DNA from: Promicromonospora soli
GTDB lineage: Bacteria > Actinomycetota > Actinomycetes > Actinomycetales > Cellulomonadaceae
Assembly (NCBI RefSeq): GCF_014653785.1
Contig: NZ_BNAS01000010.1
Location: 62,001 to 126,000 of the forward strand
DNA: 64,000 nt
Direction: 5' to 3'
Every line of letters starts with the position of its first letter. Position 1 is the stretch's first letter. Shown one piece after another: positions 24,711-33,392 of this stretch. Both the position numbers and the translations under genes were made by a program. A model generated the notes under the pieces. It was not told the origin of the DNA. It saw only the letters and a list, made by a program, of their open reading frames with translations, and did no database searches.

Positions 24711-24750
24711 GGTCGAGCTTGTCGAGACCGGGGCCCCGACAAGCTCGACC
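24711..24750. repeat. inverted pair of the GGTCGAG repeat between grpE and dnaJ
   Basis: GGTCGAGCTTGTCG (24711-24724) and its exact complement (24737-24750) with a 12-nt G/C loop. This copy has CTT for CCT relative to others in the window, on both arms, as expected if the stem is maintained. It may attenuate transcription into dnaJ. Confidence 0.75.
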
Positions 24751-24759
24751 AGCCAGAGA

Positions 24760-25425
24760 TCACTCCGGCCCGACCACGCCCACGCGGGCCGCCCGGACCA
24801 CCTTGTCGCCGATCTTGTAACCGGGCTCCACCACGAGGTTCACCGTGGCGGCCGTCGCGTCCGCCACGGTCGAGTGCATGAGCGCCTCGTGCAGGGTGGG
24901 GTCGAACTCCTCCCCCACCTTGCCGAACCGCTCGACGCCGAACTTCTGCAGGCTCTGGTCGAGCTTCTCCGCGATCGCCGCCATGGCGCCGCTCAGCTCG
25001 CCGTGCTGCTTCGCGCGCTCGACGTCGTCGAGCACGGGCAGGAGCGCGGCCAGCACGTCCTGGACGCCCCGGTTGCGCGCGGCCTCCTGGTCGCGCAGCG
25101 CCCGGTTGCGGTAGTTCGTGAAGCTGGCCCGCTCGCGCTGCAGCGCGTCCAGGTGCTCCGCCGCCTCGGCCTTCGCCTTGAGGACCTCGGACGCCTCGGC
25201 AGCATCACCGGACGGCTCGAAGTCGAGCCCCGCCAGCGGGTCCCCGGAGGTGTCCTGCTGTGCGGGCGTCTCGACAGGCTCCGACGCGGGCTCGTCCGCC
25301 GGCTCAGGCGCCGCCGGGCGGGCCTGCTCGCCGGAGCTGTCCACCTTGCGCTTGTCCGTGAACTGGAAGGGGTGCTCCTCCGAGTCCTCGGGCTCGGGGG
25401 AGACCTGCTGGCTCTCGTCGGTCAC
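24760..25425 (-). CDS. grpE: nucleotide exchange factor GrpE
   Basis: A 221-residue DnaK exchange factor. A long acidic, disordered N-terminus (about residues 1-80) precedes the coiled coil ([23 protein letters not shown]) and the C-terminal beta domain with [17 protein letters not shown] and [17 protein letters not shown]. The ATG overlaps the dnaK stop by 4 bp. The N-terminal region includes SEPVETPAQ, encoded by a partial copy of the dispersed repeat (25267-25281). Confidence 0.96.
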   Translation of the reverse strand: MTDESQQVSPEPEDSEEHPFQFTDKRKVDSSGEQARPAAPEPADEPASEPVETPAQQDTSGDPLAGLDFEPSGDAAEASEVLKAKAEAAEHLDALQRERASFTNYRNRALRDQEAARNRGVQDVLAALLPVLDDVERAKQHGELSGAMAAIAEKLDQSLQKFGVERFGKVGEEFDPTLHEALMHSTVADATAATVNLVVEPGYKIGDKVVRAARVGVVGPE

Positions 25426-27290
25426 TTGCGATCGTCCTCGTCGTCCACGATCTCGGCGTCGACCACGTCCTCCTCAGGGGCGGACTGGGCGTTCGCCGTC
25501 TGCGGGCCGCCCGCGGCGGGCTGCTCCGCGGACTGCTGCCCGGCCGAGTACAGCGCTTCGCCGATCTTCTGCGAGGAAGCGCCGAGCTTCTCGTACGCAG
25601 TCTTCACGGCGGCGGCGTCCTCGCCCTCGAGCGCGGACTTCACCGCGGCGATGTCCGTCTCGACCTCGGTGACGACCTCCGCCGGGAGCTTGTCGCGGTT
25701 GTCCGAGATCTGCTTCTCCATGGAGTACGCGAAAGCCTCGGCCTGGTTGCGGGTGTCCGCCTCCTCGCGACGCTTCTTGTCCTCCTCGGCGTGCGCCTCG
25801 GCATCCTTGACCATGCGGTCGATGTCCTCCTTGGGGAGGGCCGAGCCGCCGGTGATCTTCATCGACTGCTCCATGCCCGTGCCGCGGTCCTTGGCGGACA
25901 CGTGCACGATGCCGTTCGCGTCGATGTCGAACGTGACCTCGATCTGCGGCACGCCGCGCGGGGCGGGGGCGATGCCCGTGAGCTCGAAGACACCCAGCGG
26001 CTTGTTGTCGCGCGTGAACTCGCGCTCGCCCTGGAAGACCTGGATCGCCACGGACGGCTGGTTGTCGTCGGCCGTGGAGAAGACCTCGCTGCGCTTGGTC
26101 GGGATGGCCGTGTTGCGCTCGATGAGCTTGGTCATCACGCCACCCTTGGTCTCGATACCGAGGGACAGCGGGGTGACGTCGATCAGCAGGACGTCCTTGC
26201 GGTCACCGGAGATGACACCGGCCTGCAGGACGGCGCCGACGGCGACGACCTCGTCCGGGTTCACGCCCTTGTTGGGCTCGCGGCCACCCGTGAGCTCCTT
26301 GACGACCTCGGTCACGGCGGGCATGCGGGTGGAACCACCCACGAGCACGACGTGGTCGATGTCCGACACCGAGATGCCCGCGTCGCGGATCACGGCGTGG
26401 AACGGCGCCTTGGTGCGATCGATGAGGTCCTGCGTCATCTGCTGGAACTGAGCGCGCGTGAGCTTCTCGTCCAGGTGGATGGGGCCGTTCTCGCTCATCG
26501 ACAGGTACTGCATCGAGATGTTGGTGCTCGTCGCGGACGAGAGCTCCTTCTTGGCCTGCTCGGCCGCCTCGCGCAGACGCTGGAGCGCGATCTTGTCCTT
26601 CGACAGGTCGACGCCCGAGGAGTTCTTCACCTGCTTGATGAGGTGCTCCACGACGCGCTGGTCCCAGTCGTCACCACCGAGGCGGTTGTCACCGGAGGTG
26701 GCACGCACCTGGATGGTCGAGAAGTCGTCCTCGTCCTTGCCCACCTCGAGCAGCGAGACGTCGAACGTGCCGCCACCGAGGTCGAACACCAGGATGAGCT
26801 CGTCCTCCTTGCCCTTGTCCAGGCCGTAGGCGAGAGCGGCCGCGGTGGGCTCGTTCACGATGCGCTTGACGTCGAGGCCGGCGATCTGGCCGGCGTCCTT
26901 CGTAGCCTGGCGCTCGGCGTCGTTGAAGTACGCCGGGACCGTGATCACGGCCTCCGTGACGGGCTCGCCCAGGTACTCCTCGGCGTCGCGCTTGAGCTTG
27001 CCCAGGATGCGGGCGGAGATCTCCTGCGCGGTGTACTTCTTGTCGTCGATGTCCACGCTCCAGTCAGTGCCCATGTGGCGCTTGACGGAGGAGATGGTGC
27101 GGTCCACGTTGGTGACCGCCTGACGCTTGGCGACCTCGCCCACCAGGACCTCGCCGGTCTTGGAGAACGCGACCACCGACGGAGTGGTCCGCGAGCCCTC
27201 CGCGTTGGCGATGACGGTGGGCTCCCCACCCTCGAGGACTGCCACAACCGAGTTCGTGGTGCCGAGGTCGATACCTACTGCGCGTGCCAT
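25422..27290 (-). CDS. dnaK: Hsp70 chaperone DnaK
   Basis: A 622-residue Hsp70. It opens with [21 protein letters not shown] and contains [15 protein letters not shown] and [12 protein letters not shown] in the ATPase domain, then the linker [14 protein letters not shown] and the substrate domain. The C-terminal lid ends in an acidic [13 protein letters not shown] tail. It heads the operon. Two HAIR-like operators lie 23-103 bp upstream, so HspR repression is expected. Confidence 0.99.
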   Translation of the reverse strand: MARAVGIDLGTTNSVVAVLEGGEPTVIANAEGSRTTPSVVAFSKTGEVLVGEVAKRQAVTNVDRTISSVKRHMGTDWSVDIDDKKYTAQEISARILGKLKRDAEEYLGEPVTEAVITVPAYFNDAERQATKDAGQIAGLDVKRIVNEPTAAALAYGLDKGKEDELILVFDLGGGTFDVSLLEVGKDEDDFSTIQVRATSGDNRLGGDDWDQRVVEHLIKQVKNSSGVDLSKDKIALQRLREAAEQAKKELSSATSTNISMQYLSMSENGPIHLDEKLTRAQFQQMTQDLIDRTKAPFHAVIRDAGISVSDIDHVVLVGGSTRMPAVTEVVKELTGGREPNKGVNPDEVVAVGAVLQAGVISGDRKDVLLIDVTPLSLGIETKGGVMTKLIERNTAIPTKRSEVFSTADDNQPSVAIQVFQGEREFTRDNKPLGVFELTGIAPAPRGVPQIEVTFDIDANGIVHVSAKDRGTGMEQSMKITGGSALPKEDIDRMVKDAEAHAEEDKKRREEADTRNQAEAFAYSMEKQISDNRDKLPAEVVTEVETDIAAVKSALEGEDAAAVKTAYEKLGASSQKIGEALYSAGQQSAEQPAAGGPQTANAQSAPEEDVVDAEIVDDEDDRK

Positions 27291-27312
27291 TTGGCTGCCT
27301 TCCTTCGACAGA

Positions 27313-27331
27313 TTGAGTCTGCTGCACTCAA
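27313..27331. promoter_or_regulatory. HAIR-like HspR operator 1
   Basis: TTGAGT-N7-ACTCAA, matching the HAIR consensus CTTGAGT-N7-ACTCAAG except for the outermost pair. It is 23 bp before the dnaK start. Confidence 0.88.
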
Positions 27332-27374
27332 CTTAAGCCGGAGCCTGCCAGGAAGCAAGCCGGTTAGCGCAAAG

Positions 27375-27393
27375 TTGAGTCCACTTCACTCAA
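27375..27393. promoter_or_regulatory. HAIR-like HspR operator 2
   Basis: TTGAGT-N7-ACTCAA, extended by one more pair to GTTGAGT/ACTCAAC, 62 bp from the first site (about six helical turns, same face). Confidence 0.88.
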
Positions 27394-27494
27394 CCTCCAA
27401 CGGAGCCGGAAGGTTCCCAGCAGGACGCACACCGTCGCCGAACCCCGCTGACCTGGGCGGACACATGCGCACCCGCGGGATTATCGTGGGCGCC

Positions 27495-28037
27495 ATGCCC
27501 TTCCAGACCCCCCTGACGGACGACGTCACACTGCGCGAGCTGAGCAAGGACGACGCAGCGGCCATGGCCCAGGCCTACACCCGCAACCGCGAGCACCTCG
27601 CCCCCTGGGACCCCGAGCGACCCGAGGAGTTCTACACCGAGGAGTGGCACAAGGAGCGCCTCTGGGTGCAGGTGCTGGAGAACTCGACGGGCCGTGCGCT
27701 GTACACCGTGCTGGAGTCGGACGGCGAGATCGTGGGCCGACTGAACCTCACCGACATCGTCCACGGCGCCTTCGAGAGCGGCCACATCGGCTACTGGCTC
27801 GATGCCCGGTTCATCGGGCGGGGCCTGATGACCCGCGCCATCGAGGCACTCGCGGCGCACGCGCGGGACGAGCTGGGCCTCCACCGCCTGCAGGCGGTGA
27901 CACTGCCGCACAACGAGGCGTCGCAGGCCGTGCTGGCCCGAGCCGGCTTCGAGAAGATCGGCTTCGCCCCGACCTACCTCAAGATCGCCGGCAAGTGGCA
28001 GGACCACGTCATGTTCCAGCTGATCCTGCACGGCTGA
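27495..28037 (+). CDS. RimJ/RimL-type GNAT acetyltransferase
   Basis: A 180-residue acetyl-CoA-dependent transferase of the ribosomal-protein-alanine acetyltransferase type. Features are LRELSKDDAAAMAQAYTRNREHLAPWDPERP, the CoA-binding region GYWLDARFIGRGLMTRAIEAL and the late NEASQAVLARAGFEKIGF. It may modify a ribosomal N-terminus or detoxify a small amine. Divergent from dnaK across the HAIR sites. Confidence 0.9.
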   Translation: MPFQTPLTDDVTLRELSKDDAAAMAQAYTRNREHLAPWDPERPEEFYTEEWHKERLWVQVLENSTGRALYTVLESDGEIVGRLNLTDIVHGAFESGHIGYWLDARFIGRGLMTRAIEALAAHARDELGLHRLQAVTLPHNEASQAVLARAGFEKIGFAPTYLKIAGKWQDHVMFQLILHG

Positions 28038-28188
28038 CCCCGACCTGCCGATCGGCGGCCGGGACCCGCGCGGCGCGACACGCCGCCGTCGGGCCAGCTT
28101 TCTCCCGTGTCAACGGGCGCGTCGCCCTGACCTGCGGTACACAAGGGTGCACGACCGAGGCCACAGGGGGTGGGGCGTCGGACGAGTG

Positions 28189-28211
28189 ACCCGCGGGCCT
28201 GCCCCGCGGGT
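28189..28211 (+). terminator. GC-rich hairpin
   Basis: Perfect 9-bp arms ACCCGCGGG / CCCGCGGGT with a 5-nt loop, between the acetyltransferase and the 91-residue gene. It may end the first transcript or structure the leader of the second. Nothing else is seen in the 218-bp gap. Confidence 0.4.
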
Positions 28212-28255
28212 GCCTGATGCCCGGGGACCCCGGGCCCCGACGGGGGGAGACCACC

Positions 28256-28531
28256 ATGGCAAGCATCCACGGAAGCTCGTTGTCGATCGCACTCCTGACA
28301 GCGCTGCTCGATCCCGAGGAAGACGGCCTGAGATCGCCTCACGTCCAGGACCTGCTGCAGGAGGCGCTCGAGACCCGCGAGGACGCGCGCGACGTGATCG
28401 TCGCGCTGCTCGCCTCGTCCGGCTCGATGCTGCGGCAGATCAGCTATCACAACGAGCAGGAGCCGCTCGAGTCCCTGCAGAAGGTGGCCCTGGGCTTCCA
28501 GCGCAAGGTGGTTCACCTGCCCACCAGCTGA
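28256..28531 (+). CDS. small protein of unknown function
   Basis: A 91-residue, mostly helical, slightly acidic protein (HVQDLLQEALETREDARDVIVALLAS, then MLRQISYHNEQEPLESLQKVALGFQ). No signal peptide, TM segment or Cys. GGGGGGAGA precedes the ATG and codon use fits the genome, so it is likely real. No family recognised; context (acetyltransferase before, dipeptidase convergent after) gives no hint. Confidence 0.68.
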   Translation: MASIHGSSLSIALLTALLDPEEDGLRSPHVQDLLQEALETREDARDVIVALLASSGSMLRQISYHNEQEPLESLQKVALGFQRKVVHLPTS

Positions 28532-28549
28532 GTCGTCGTCGGCGGTGAG

Positions 28550-29686
28550 TCATGCGGCGGTCCGGGCTGCCACCGCCTCCGCATCCCTCAGCACGCGCAG
28601 CACGTTCCCACTGGTCAGCCTGCCGAGCTCGGCGTCGGACCAGCCGTTGTCAGCGAGCGCCGCGAGCAGGCGCGGGTATCCCGTCACGTCCTCGAGCCCT
28701 TCCGGCAGGGTCGGCGTTCCGTCGTAGTCGCCGCCCAGTCCCACGTGGTCGACGCCGGCGACCTCTCGTACGTGCTCGACGTGCGCGACGACGTCGGACA
28801 GCGTGGTCCTCGGCTGCGGGTGATCCTCCCGCCACCGCCCCATGAACGGCTCGAACGCGCCGATGTCGGTGTTCTTGATGCCCTCGGCCGCGGCGGCCTC
28901 CGCGCCCACGGCCCGCCACTCGGCGACGGCGGGCGACACGAACTGCGGCACGAACGTGACCATGCAGACGCCGCCGTTGGCGGCGAGGGTGCCGAGGACG
29001 TCGTCGGGCACGTTGCGGGGGACGTCGCAGACGGCGCGCGCGCTCGAGTGGCTGAAGATCACCGGTGCCGTGGTGACGCGCAGCGCATGGCGCATGGTGC
29101 CCGCCGAGGTGTGCGAGAGGTCCACGAGCATGCCGATGCGGTTCATCTCGCGCACCACGTCCTCGCCGAAGGGCGAGAGGCCGCCGAGCACCTCCTCGTC
29201 GGTGCCTGAGTCCGCCCAGGGCACGTTGTCGTTGTGCGTGAGCGTCATGTATCGCACGCCGAGCGCGTACAGCATGCGCAGCACGGCCAGGGACTCGTTG
29301 ATGGAATGGCCGCCCTCGGCGCCCATGAGCGAGGCGATCCGGCCGTTGCTCCACGCCTGCTCGACGTCGGCCGCGGTCAGGGCGAGCTGGAGCGTGCCCG
29401 GGTACTTCTCGACCATGCGGTGCACGCAGTCGATCTGTTCGAGCGTGGCCGTGACGGCGGCGCCACCCTGGAGCAGGGAGGGCACGTACACGGACCAGAA
29501 CTGGGCGCCGACGCCGCCCTCGCGCAGCCGCGGCAGGTCCGTGTGGGTGGTGGTGAGCCGCTGCGCGATGTCGACGGCGTCGAGGTCGTAGGACGACTGT
29601 TCCCGCAGCTCCCACGGGAGGTCGTTGTGCCCGTCCCAGACGGGGTGCTTCTCGAGGAGCGCGGCGAGGCGGTCGGCGGTCGTCAT
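28550..29686 (-). CDS. membrane dipeptidase family protein (M19)
   Basis: A 378-residue zinc dipeptidase of the renal dipeptidase family. Metal ligands are in order: [10 protein letters not shown] (HxD), MGAEGGHSI (bridging Glu), DLSHTSAGT and [10 protein letters not shown] (two His), and VGLGGDYDG (Asp). It lacks a signal peptide, so it acts in the cytoplasm despite the family name. Likely substrates are L-D or D-containing dipeptides. It follows the subtilase gene after a 40-bp palindrome. Confidence 0.93.
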   Translation of the reverse strand: MTTADRLAALLEKHPVWDGHNDLPWELREQSSYDLDAVDIAQRLTTTHTDLPRLREGGVGAQFWSVYVPSLLQGGAAVTATLEQIDCVHRMVEKYPGTLQLALTAADVEQAWSNGRIASLMGAEGGHSINESLAVLRMLYALGVRYMTLTHNDNVPWADSGTDEEVLGGLSPFGEDVVREMNRIGMLVDLSHTSAGTMRHALRVTTAPVIFSHSSARAVCDVPRNVPDDVLGTLAANGGVCMVTFVPQFVSPAVAEWRAVGAEAAAAEGIKNTDIGAFEPFMGRWREDHPQPRTTLSDVVAHVEHVREVAGVDHVGLGGDYDGTPTLPEGLEDVTGYPRLLAALADNGWSDAELGRLTSGNVLRVLRDAEAVAARTAA

Positions 29687-29726
29687 GCGGGCGACGCTAT
29701 CGCGCCGCCCTACCGAACTTGGCCGC

Positions 29727-29766
29727 GTCAGACGTGCAGGTCACCTGGGTGACCTGCACGTCTGAC
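29727..29766. repeat. 40-bp palindromic element, copy P2
   Basis: Same 7-4-7-4-7-4-7 build as copies P1 and P3, here a perfect palindrome apart from the centre: GTCAGAC outside, AGGTCAC inside, spacers GTGC/GCAC paired. It lies 13 bp after the subtilase stop and 40 bp before the dipeptidase start. Confidence 0.9.
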
Positions 29767-29779
29767 ATGTTGGGGAACG

Positions 29780-32700
29780 TCAGCCGACGCGCTTCCAGAC
29801 ACAGCCGACGGTCTCGAAGCCGATCGCGCCGGACGGCATGGTGACCGTTCGGGCCTCGGTCGCGGCACCCTGGCTCACGATGCCGTCGCGGCCGTAGAAG
29901 CCCTTGTAGAACGCGTACCAGCACGGGTCGTTGGGGTCCTTCGGCCCTGCCGTGGTGTACACGCCCCGCTCCAGGTGATCATCGATGACATAGACGCCGT
30001 TGGCGGCCGTCGAGGCCCGCGTCGTGGTCATCCCGGGGTAGTACTTGGTCCAGGTGCCGCAGCTGCTGCTCGACCAGATGAAGTAGTCGCTGGACTGCAC
30101 CTTGAACATGCGCTGGCCGCGGCCGACGTCGTTGGCGAGGAGCACCTCGCTGGGGGAGTACCGCTCCCAGAAGCACTCCGCGGAACCGGCCTGCGCGATG
30201 TAGTTGACCGCCGGCACGCTGTCCGGGCCGACCAGCCAGGCCGTGTTGTCGTTGCCCGGGAACTTCATGGCCGGGGTCAGCACGGCGCCCGTCGCGGAGC
30301 TCCGTCGCGTCGCCGTGCCGTAGCCGGAGCGATAGGTCCGGACCGACACCGTGATCTTCTTCCCGTACTCCGCACCCGTCAGGGCGTAGGTCGAGCTGGT
30401 CGCCCCGGAGATCGGCAGGCCGTCGGCGTACCACCGGTACGAGAACGACGGCGTCGGCGACCATCTACCGACCGAGGCCCGAAGGCTGGACCCGACCCGC
30501 GTGGTGCCCGTGATCGTCGGGACGGACGACGCCGAGTAGCTCGACCCGACCTTCGCAGCGTCCGAGGTGACCGTTCGGGTGGTGTAACCGGTCTTGCTCA
30601 CCGTGGCGCTGACGGTAATCGTGTGGCCCCTCCACGACGACCGGACGCCGAGGCTGGTGCCGGTCGCCCCAGAGATGGATCGCCCGTCGAGCTTCCACCG
30701 GTAGGCGACGGAGGCGGGCACCGGCGTGGACTGCGGGCGGGAGACACTCAGGGTGGCGCCGGGCGTGGCCAGGCCGATGATCACCGGCGCCGACTGGGCG
30801 AAGACACCCGAGGCGACGGTCGCGGACGCGGCACTCGTTCGGCTGGCCGTGGTGAACCCGGTGCGCGTGCCGGTGAGCCGGACCGTGAGCCTCTTGCCCC
30901 GCTGCGTGGCGGAGGGCGTGAACGAGAACCCGGTGGCGCCGCTGATCGCAGCGCCGTCCGCGTACCACTGGTACGTGAACTGGGTGCCCGACGTCCAGGA
31001 GCCTGAGAGCGCCCGGAGGGTGGAGCCGACGCGTACCGTCCCGCTGATCTGCGGGACCGATGCCGCCAGGTCACCGATGGCGACCACCGGCGTCGCCGTG
31101 CTGGTCGTGGAGGTGGGGGTGCGGCCGTCGGCCGAGCCGACGACGGTGACCGTCAGGGTCTTGCCCGCGTCCGCACCCTGCGGGGTGTAGGTCGGCTTGG
31201 TCGCGCCCGAGATCATCTTGGCGCCGTCGCCGTCGCCGGCGTCGCGGCGCCACTGGTAGGTGAACGTCGCAGCCGGGCTCCAGGTGTCCACCGCGGCGGT
31301 CAGCGGCGTCCCGACCTTGTACTCGGCGCCGGAGATGGTCGGCACGGTCGTCGTGTCGAACGCCTGCGCCTGCGCCAGGTTGTATGCCGCCAGGACGTCG
31401 AGCTTGCCCTCGCCCCACACGTTGTTGTCGTCGGCGGTGCCGCCGCAGGACGTGTTGTCCCGATCGACAGCAGAGTCGTCCAGGATCGCCCGGGTGCGCG
31501 GGACGTCGCCCACGAGCTCAGGCACCGCGTCCCACAGGAGCGCGACCGCGCCCGCGACGTGGGGCGCCGCCATGGAGGTGCCGGACCACTCCTCGTAGCC
31601 GCCGCCGGGCACCGCGGAATAGACGGCCCCGCCGGGCGCGGCGATGTCAGGCTTCACGGTGCCGCTCTGGCCGGGGCCGCGCGAGGACCACGGGGCGATG
31701 GCACCGGACGGCCCGAACGCACCCACCGAGTAGGACGCCTGGCGCGATCCGGGGCTGCCGGACGACTCACAGCCCAGCTCGCCGTCGTTACCGTTGGACC
31801 AGGTGCTGAAGATGCCCGCGGCCTCCCAGGCAGCGATCACGTCCTCCATGAACGGGTCGCTCGACAGGGAGAGGCCCCACGAGTTGTTGACGATGTTCGG
31901 GCGCTTGGTCGGGTCGGCGACGGTGCCATCGATGCGGGTCGGCGCCAGGAGCCACTGACCGGACGCGACGAGCGCCGCGTCCGCGCAGGTGTCGGCGCAG
32001 CCGTTCGCCGCGATCCACTGCGCGCCGGGGGCCACCCCGATGTTCGTCGTACCGTCATCGCTGCCCACCATGGTGCCCATGGTGTGGGTGCCGTGGCCGT
32101 TGTCGTCACGCGGGGTGGTGATGCCGCTCCCGGTCGCGTCGAACCAGTTGTAGTTGCTGCCAGAGTCCGCACCGCGGTACTGGACGATGAGCGTGGAGTG
32201 AGCCCGCTCCACGCCGGTGTCCAGGCCGGCCACGACGACGCCGTCGCCGGTGAAGCCGAGACCCCACATGTCGTCGGCGTTGATCGCCTCGATGCCGTAA
32301 GTCGAGTCGGCGGCGGCTGACGGCGCCGCGACGTCCGTCGTCTCGGGCTCCTCGAGCGCGTGCCGCGTCGTCGGGCGAACCTCCAGGACCTGTGCGTCCG
32401 CCGCGAGGTCCGTGGCCAGGTCGAGCGAGCCGTCCTCGACGAGGATCGCGTTGGTGGCCCAGTAGGACGTGTAGTCGGTGCCGGACTTCTCGAGGTCCGC
32501 GACCGCCTTCTTCTGGGCGGACTCGGCCGCCGCGTGGAGCGTGTCGTACACGTACTGGCCGCGCTCGGCCCAGTCAGTGATGCCCTCGGCCGCGGACAGG
32601 TCCGGCTTGTCGGCGAACCGCAGCCAGAAGTCGGTGGTGCCGCGGGCGGTGAAGGCCCTCTTGGCGCCGGGGGTGATCTTGTCGGCGGGGCGCACGGCGC

Positions 32701-32854
32701 CCGGCAGAGCCTGGACGGCGGCGCTGCCGCGGCCGGTGTCGGGTCCGCCGGCGGGGGCGGGGTCCGGGGCGGCGACCGCTGACGCGGGGGACGCGAGGAA
32801 CGCGACCGCGGCGGCCGACGCGACCGCTCGGGTCACGAACGTGCGACGAGGCAT
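29780..32854 (-). CDS. secreted S8 subtilase with Ig-like repeat modules
   Basis: A 1024-residue exported serine protease. Signal peptide at residues 1-28, then a propeptide. The catalytic Asp is in VVVAGLDTGVERAHS (about 211), His in GHGTHTMG (about 253) and Ser in GTSMAAPHVAGAVALL (about 427). After ~495 come four Ig-like modules of about 90 residues with the repeating pattern TYQWYADGxxISGAT and GKxLTVxVTG, which probably bind cell wall or polymer. The last ~150 residues have several Cys and an unassigned fold. GGAG precedes the ATG. Copy P2 of the 40-bp palindrome follows the stop. Confidence 0.95.
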   Translation of the reverse strand: MPRRTFVTRAVASAAAVAFLASPASAVAAPDPAPAGGPDTGRGSAAVQALPGAVRPADKITPGAKRAFTARGTTDFWLRFADKPDLSAAEGITDWAERGQYVYDTLHAAAESAQKKAVADLEKSGTDYTSYWATNAILVEDGSLDLATDLAADAQVLEVRPTTRHALEEPETTDVAAPSAAADSTYGIEAINADDMWGLGFTGDGVVVAGLDTGVERAHSTLIVQYRGADSGSNYNWFDATGSGITTPRDDNGHGTHTMGTMVGSDDGTTNIGVAPGAQWIAANGCADTCADAALVASGQWLLAPTRIDGTVADPTKRPNIVNNSWGLSLSSDPFMEDVIAAWEAAGIFSTWSNGNDGELGCESSGSPGSRQASYSVGAFGPSGAIAPWSSRGPGQSGTVKPDIAAPGGAVYSAVPGGGYEEWSGTSMAAPHVAGAVALLWDAVPELVGDVPRTRAILDDSAVDRDNTSCGGTADDNNVWGEGKLDVLAAYNLAQAQAFDTTTVPTISGAEYKVGTPLTAAVDTWSPAATFTYQWRRDAGDGDGAKMISGATKPTYTPQGADAGKTLTVTVVGSADGRTPTSTTSTATPVVAIGDLAASVPQISGTVRVGSTLRALSGSWTSGTQFTYQWYADGAAISGATGFSFTPSATQRGKRLTVRLTGTRTGFTTASRTSAASATVASGVFAQSAPVIIGLATPGATLSVSRPQSTPVPASVAYRWKLDGRSISGATGTSLGVRSSWRGHTITVSATVSKTGYTTRTVTSDAAKVGSSYSASSVPTITGTTRVGSSLRASVGRWSPTPSFSYRWYADGLPISGATSSTYALTGAEYGKKITVSVRTYRSGYGTATRRSSATGAVLTPAMKFPGNDNTAWLVGPDSVPAVNYIAQAGSAECFWERYSPSEVLLANDVGRGQRMFKVQSSDYFIWSSSSCGTWTKYYPGMTTTRASTAANGVYVIDDHLERGVYTTAGPKDPNDPCWYAFYKGFYGRDGIVSQGAATEARTVTMPSGAIGFETVGCVWKRVG

Positions 32855-32900
32855 AGGGGCACTCCGAGAAGGTGATGAGGTGCCCCGTCACGGGCGGAGG

Positions 32901-32920
32901 CCCCGCCGTTTCCGGCGGGG
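32901..32920 (-). terminator. GC hairpin after the S4 gene
   Basis: Perfect 8-bp arms CCCCGCCG/CGGCGGGG around TTTC, about 80 bp past the S4-protein stop on the minus strand and before the subtilase start. Confidence 0.5.
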
Positions 32921-32998
32921 AAGACAGCCGCACACTAGCCTTCGCACCGCCCCGAACTCACGTATTCTTCAGGAATTCACCCGGTCGGTCGGCAGCCG

Positions 32999-33355
32999 TC
33001 AGTTCCGCCCGCGCAGCTTGTCGATCTCGCGCCGCTCGCGCTTGGTGGGCCGTCCGGCCCCGCGGTCGCGCAGCCCGACAGCCTCCCGCTCGACCCGTGT
33101 CGGCAGGGGCGGGCTGTGGTCCAGGTACGCCTTGGCGGCGAGGGGCGCGCCGACCCGCTTGGGCAGCAGCTCGACCACCTCGACGTCCCGGTCCCGGAGC
33201 GGGTCGCGCCACGTCACGCGGTCACCGACGGCGACGGACGCCGACGCCTTGGCGATCTTGCCGTTGATGCGGACCCGGTTGCTTCGGCACAGGTCGGCCG
33301 CGACCGACCTGCTCTTGGTCAGTCGCACCGCCCACAACCAGACGTCGATGCGCAT
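32999..33355 (-). CDS. S4-domain RNA-binding protein (Hsp15-like)
   Basis: A 118-residue protein. The S4 domain covers most of the N-terminal half (MRIDVWLWAVRLTKSRSVAADLCRSNRVRINGK), as in HslR/Hsp15, which binds stalled 50S subunits carrying tRNA. The C-terminal tail is basic (RPTKRERREIDKLRGRN). It lies 37 bp after the GH3 gene's end-proximal region on the same strand but is probably independent. Role in ribosome rescue is by family only. Confidence 0.9.
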   Translation of the reverse strand: MRIDVWLWAVRLTKSRSVAADLCRSNRVRINGKIAKASASVAVGDRVTWRDPLRDRDVEVVELLPKRVGAPLAAKAYLDHSPPLPTRVEREAVGLRDRGAGRPTKRERREIDKLRGRN

Positions 33356-33392
33356 CGCCCCATCCTCCCACCATGGCCGGTGCGCCCGACCC

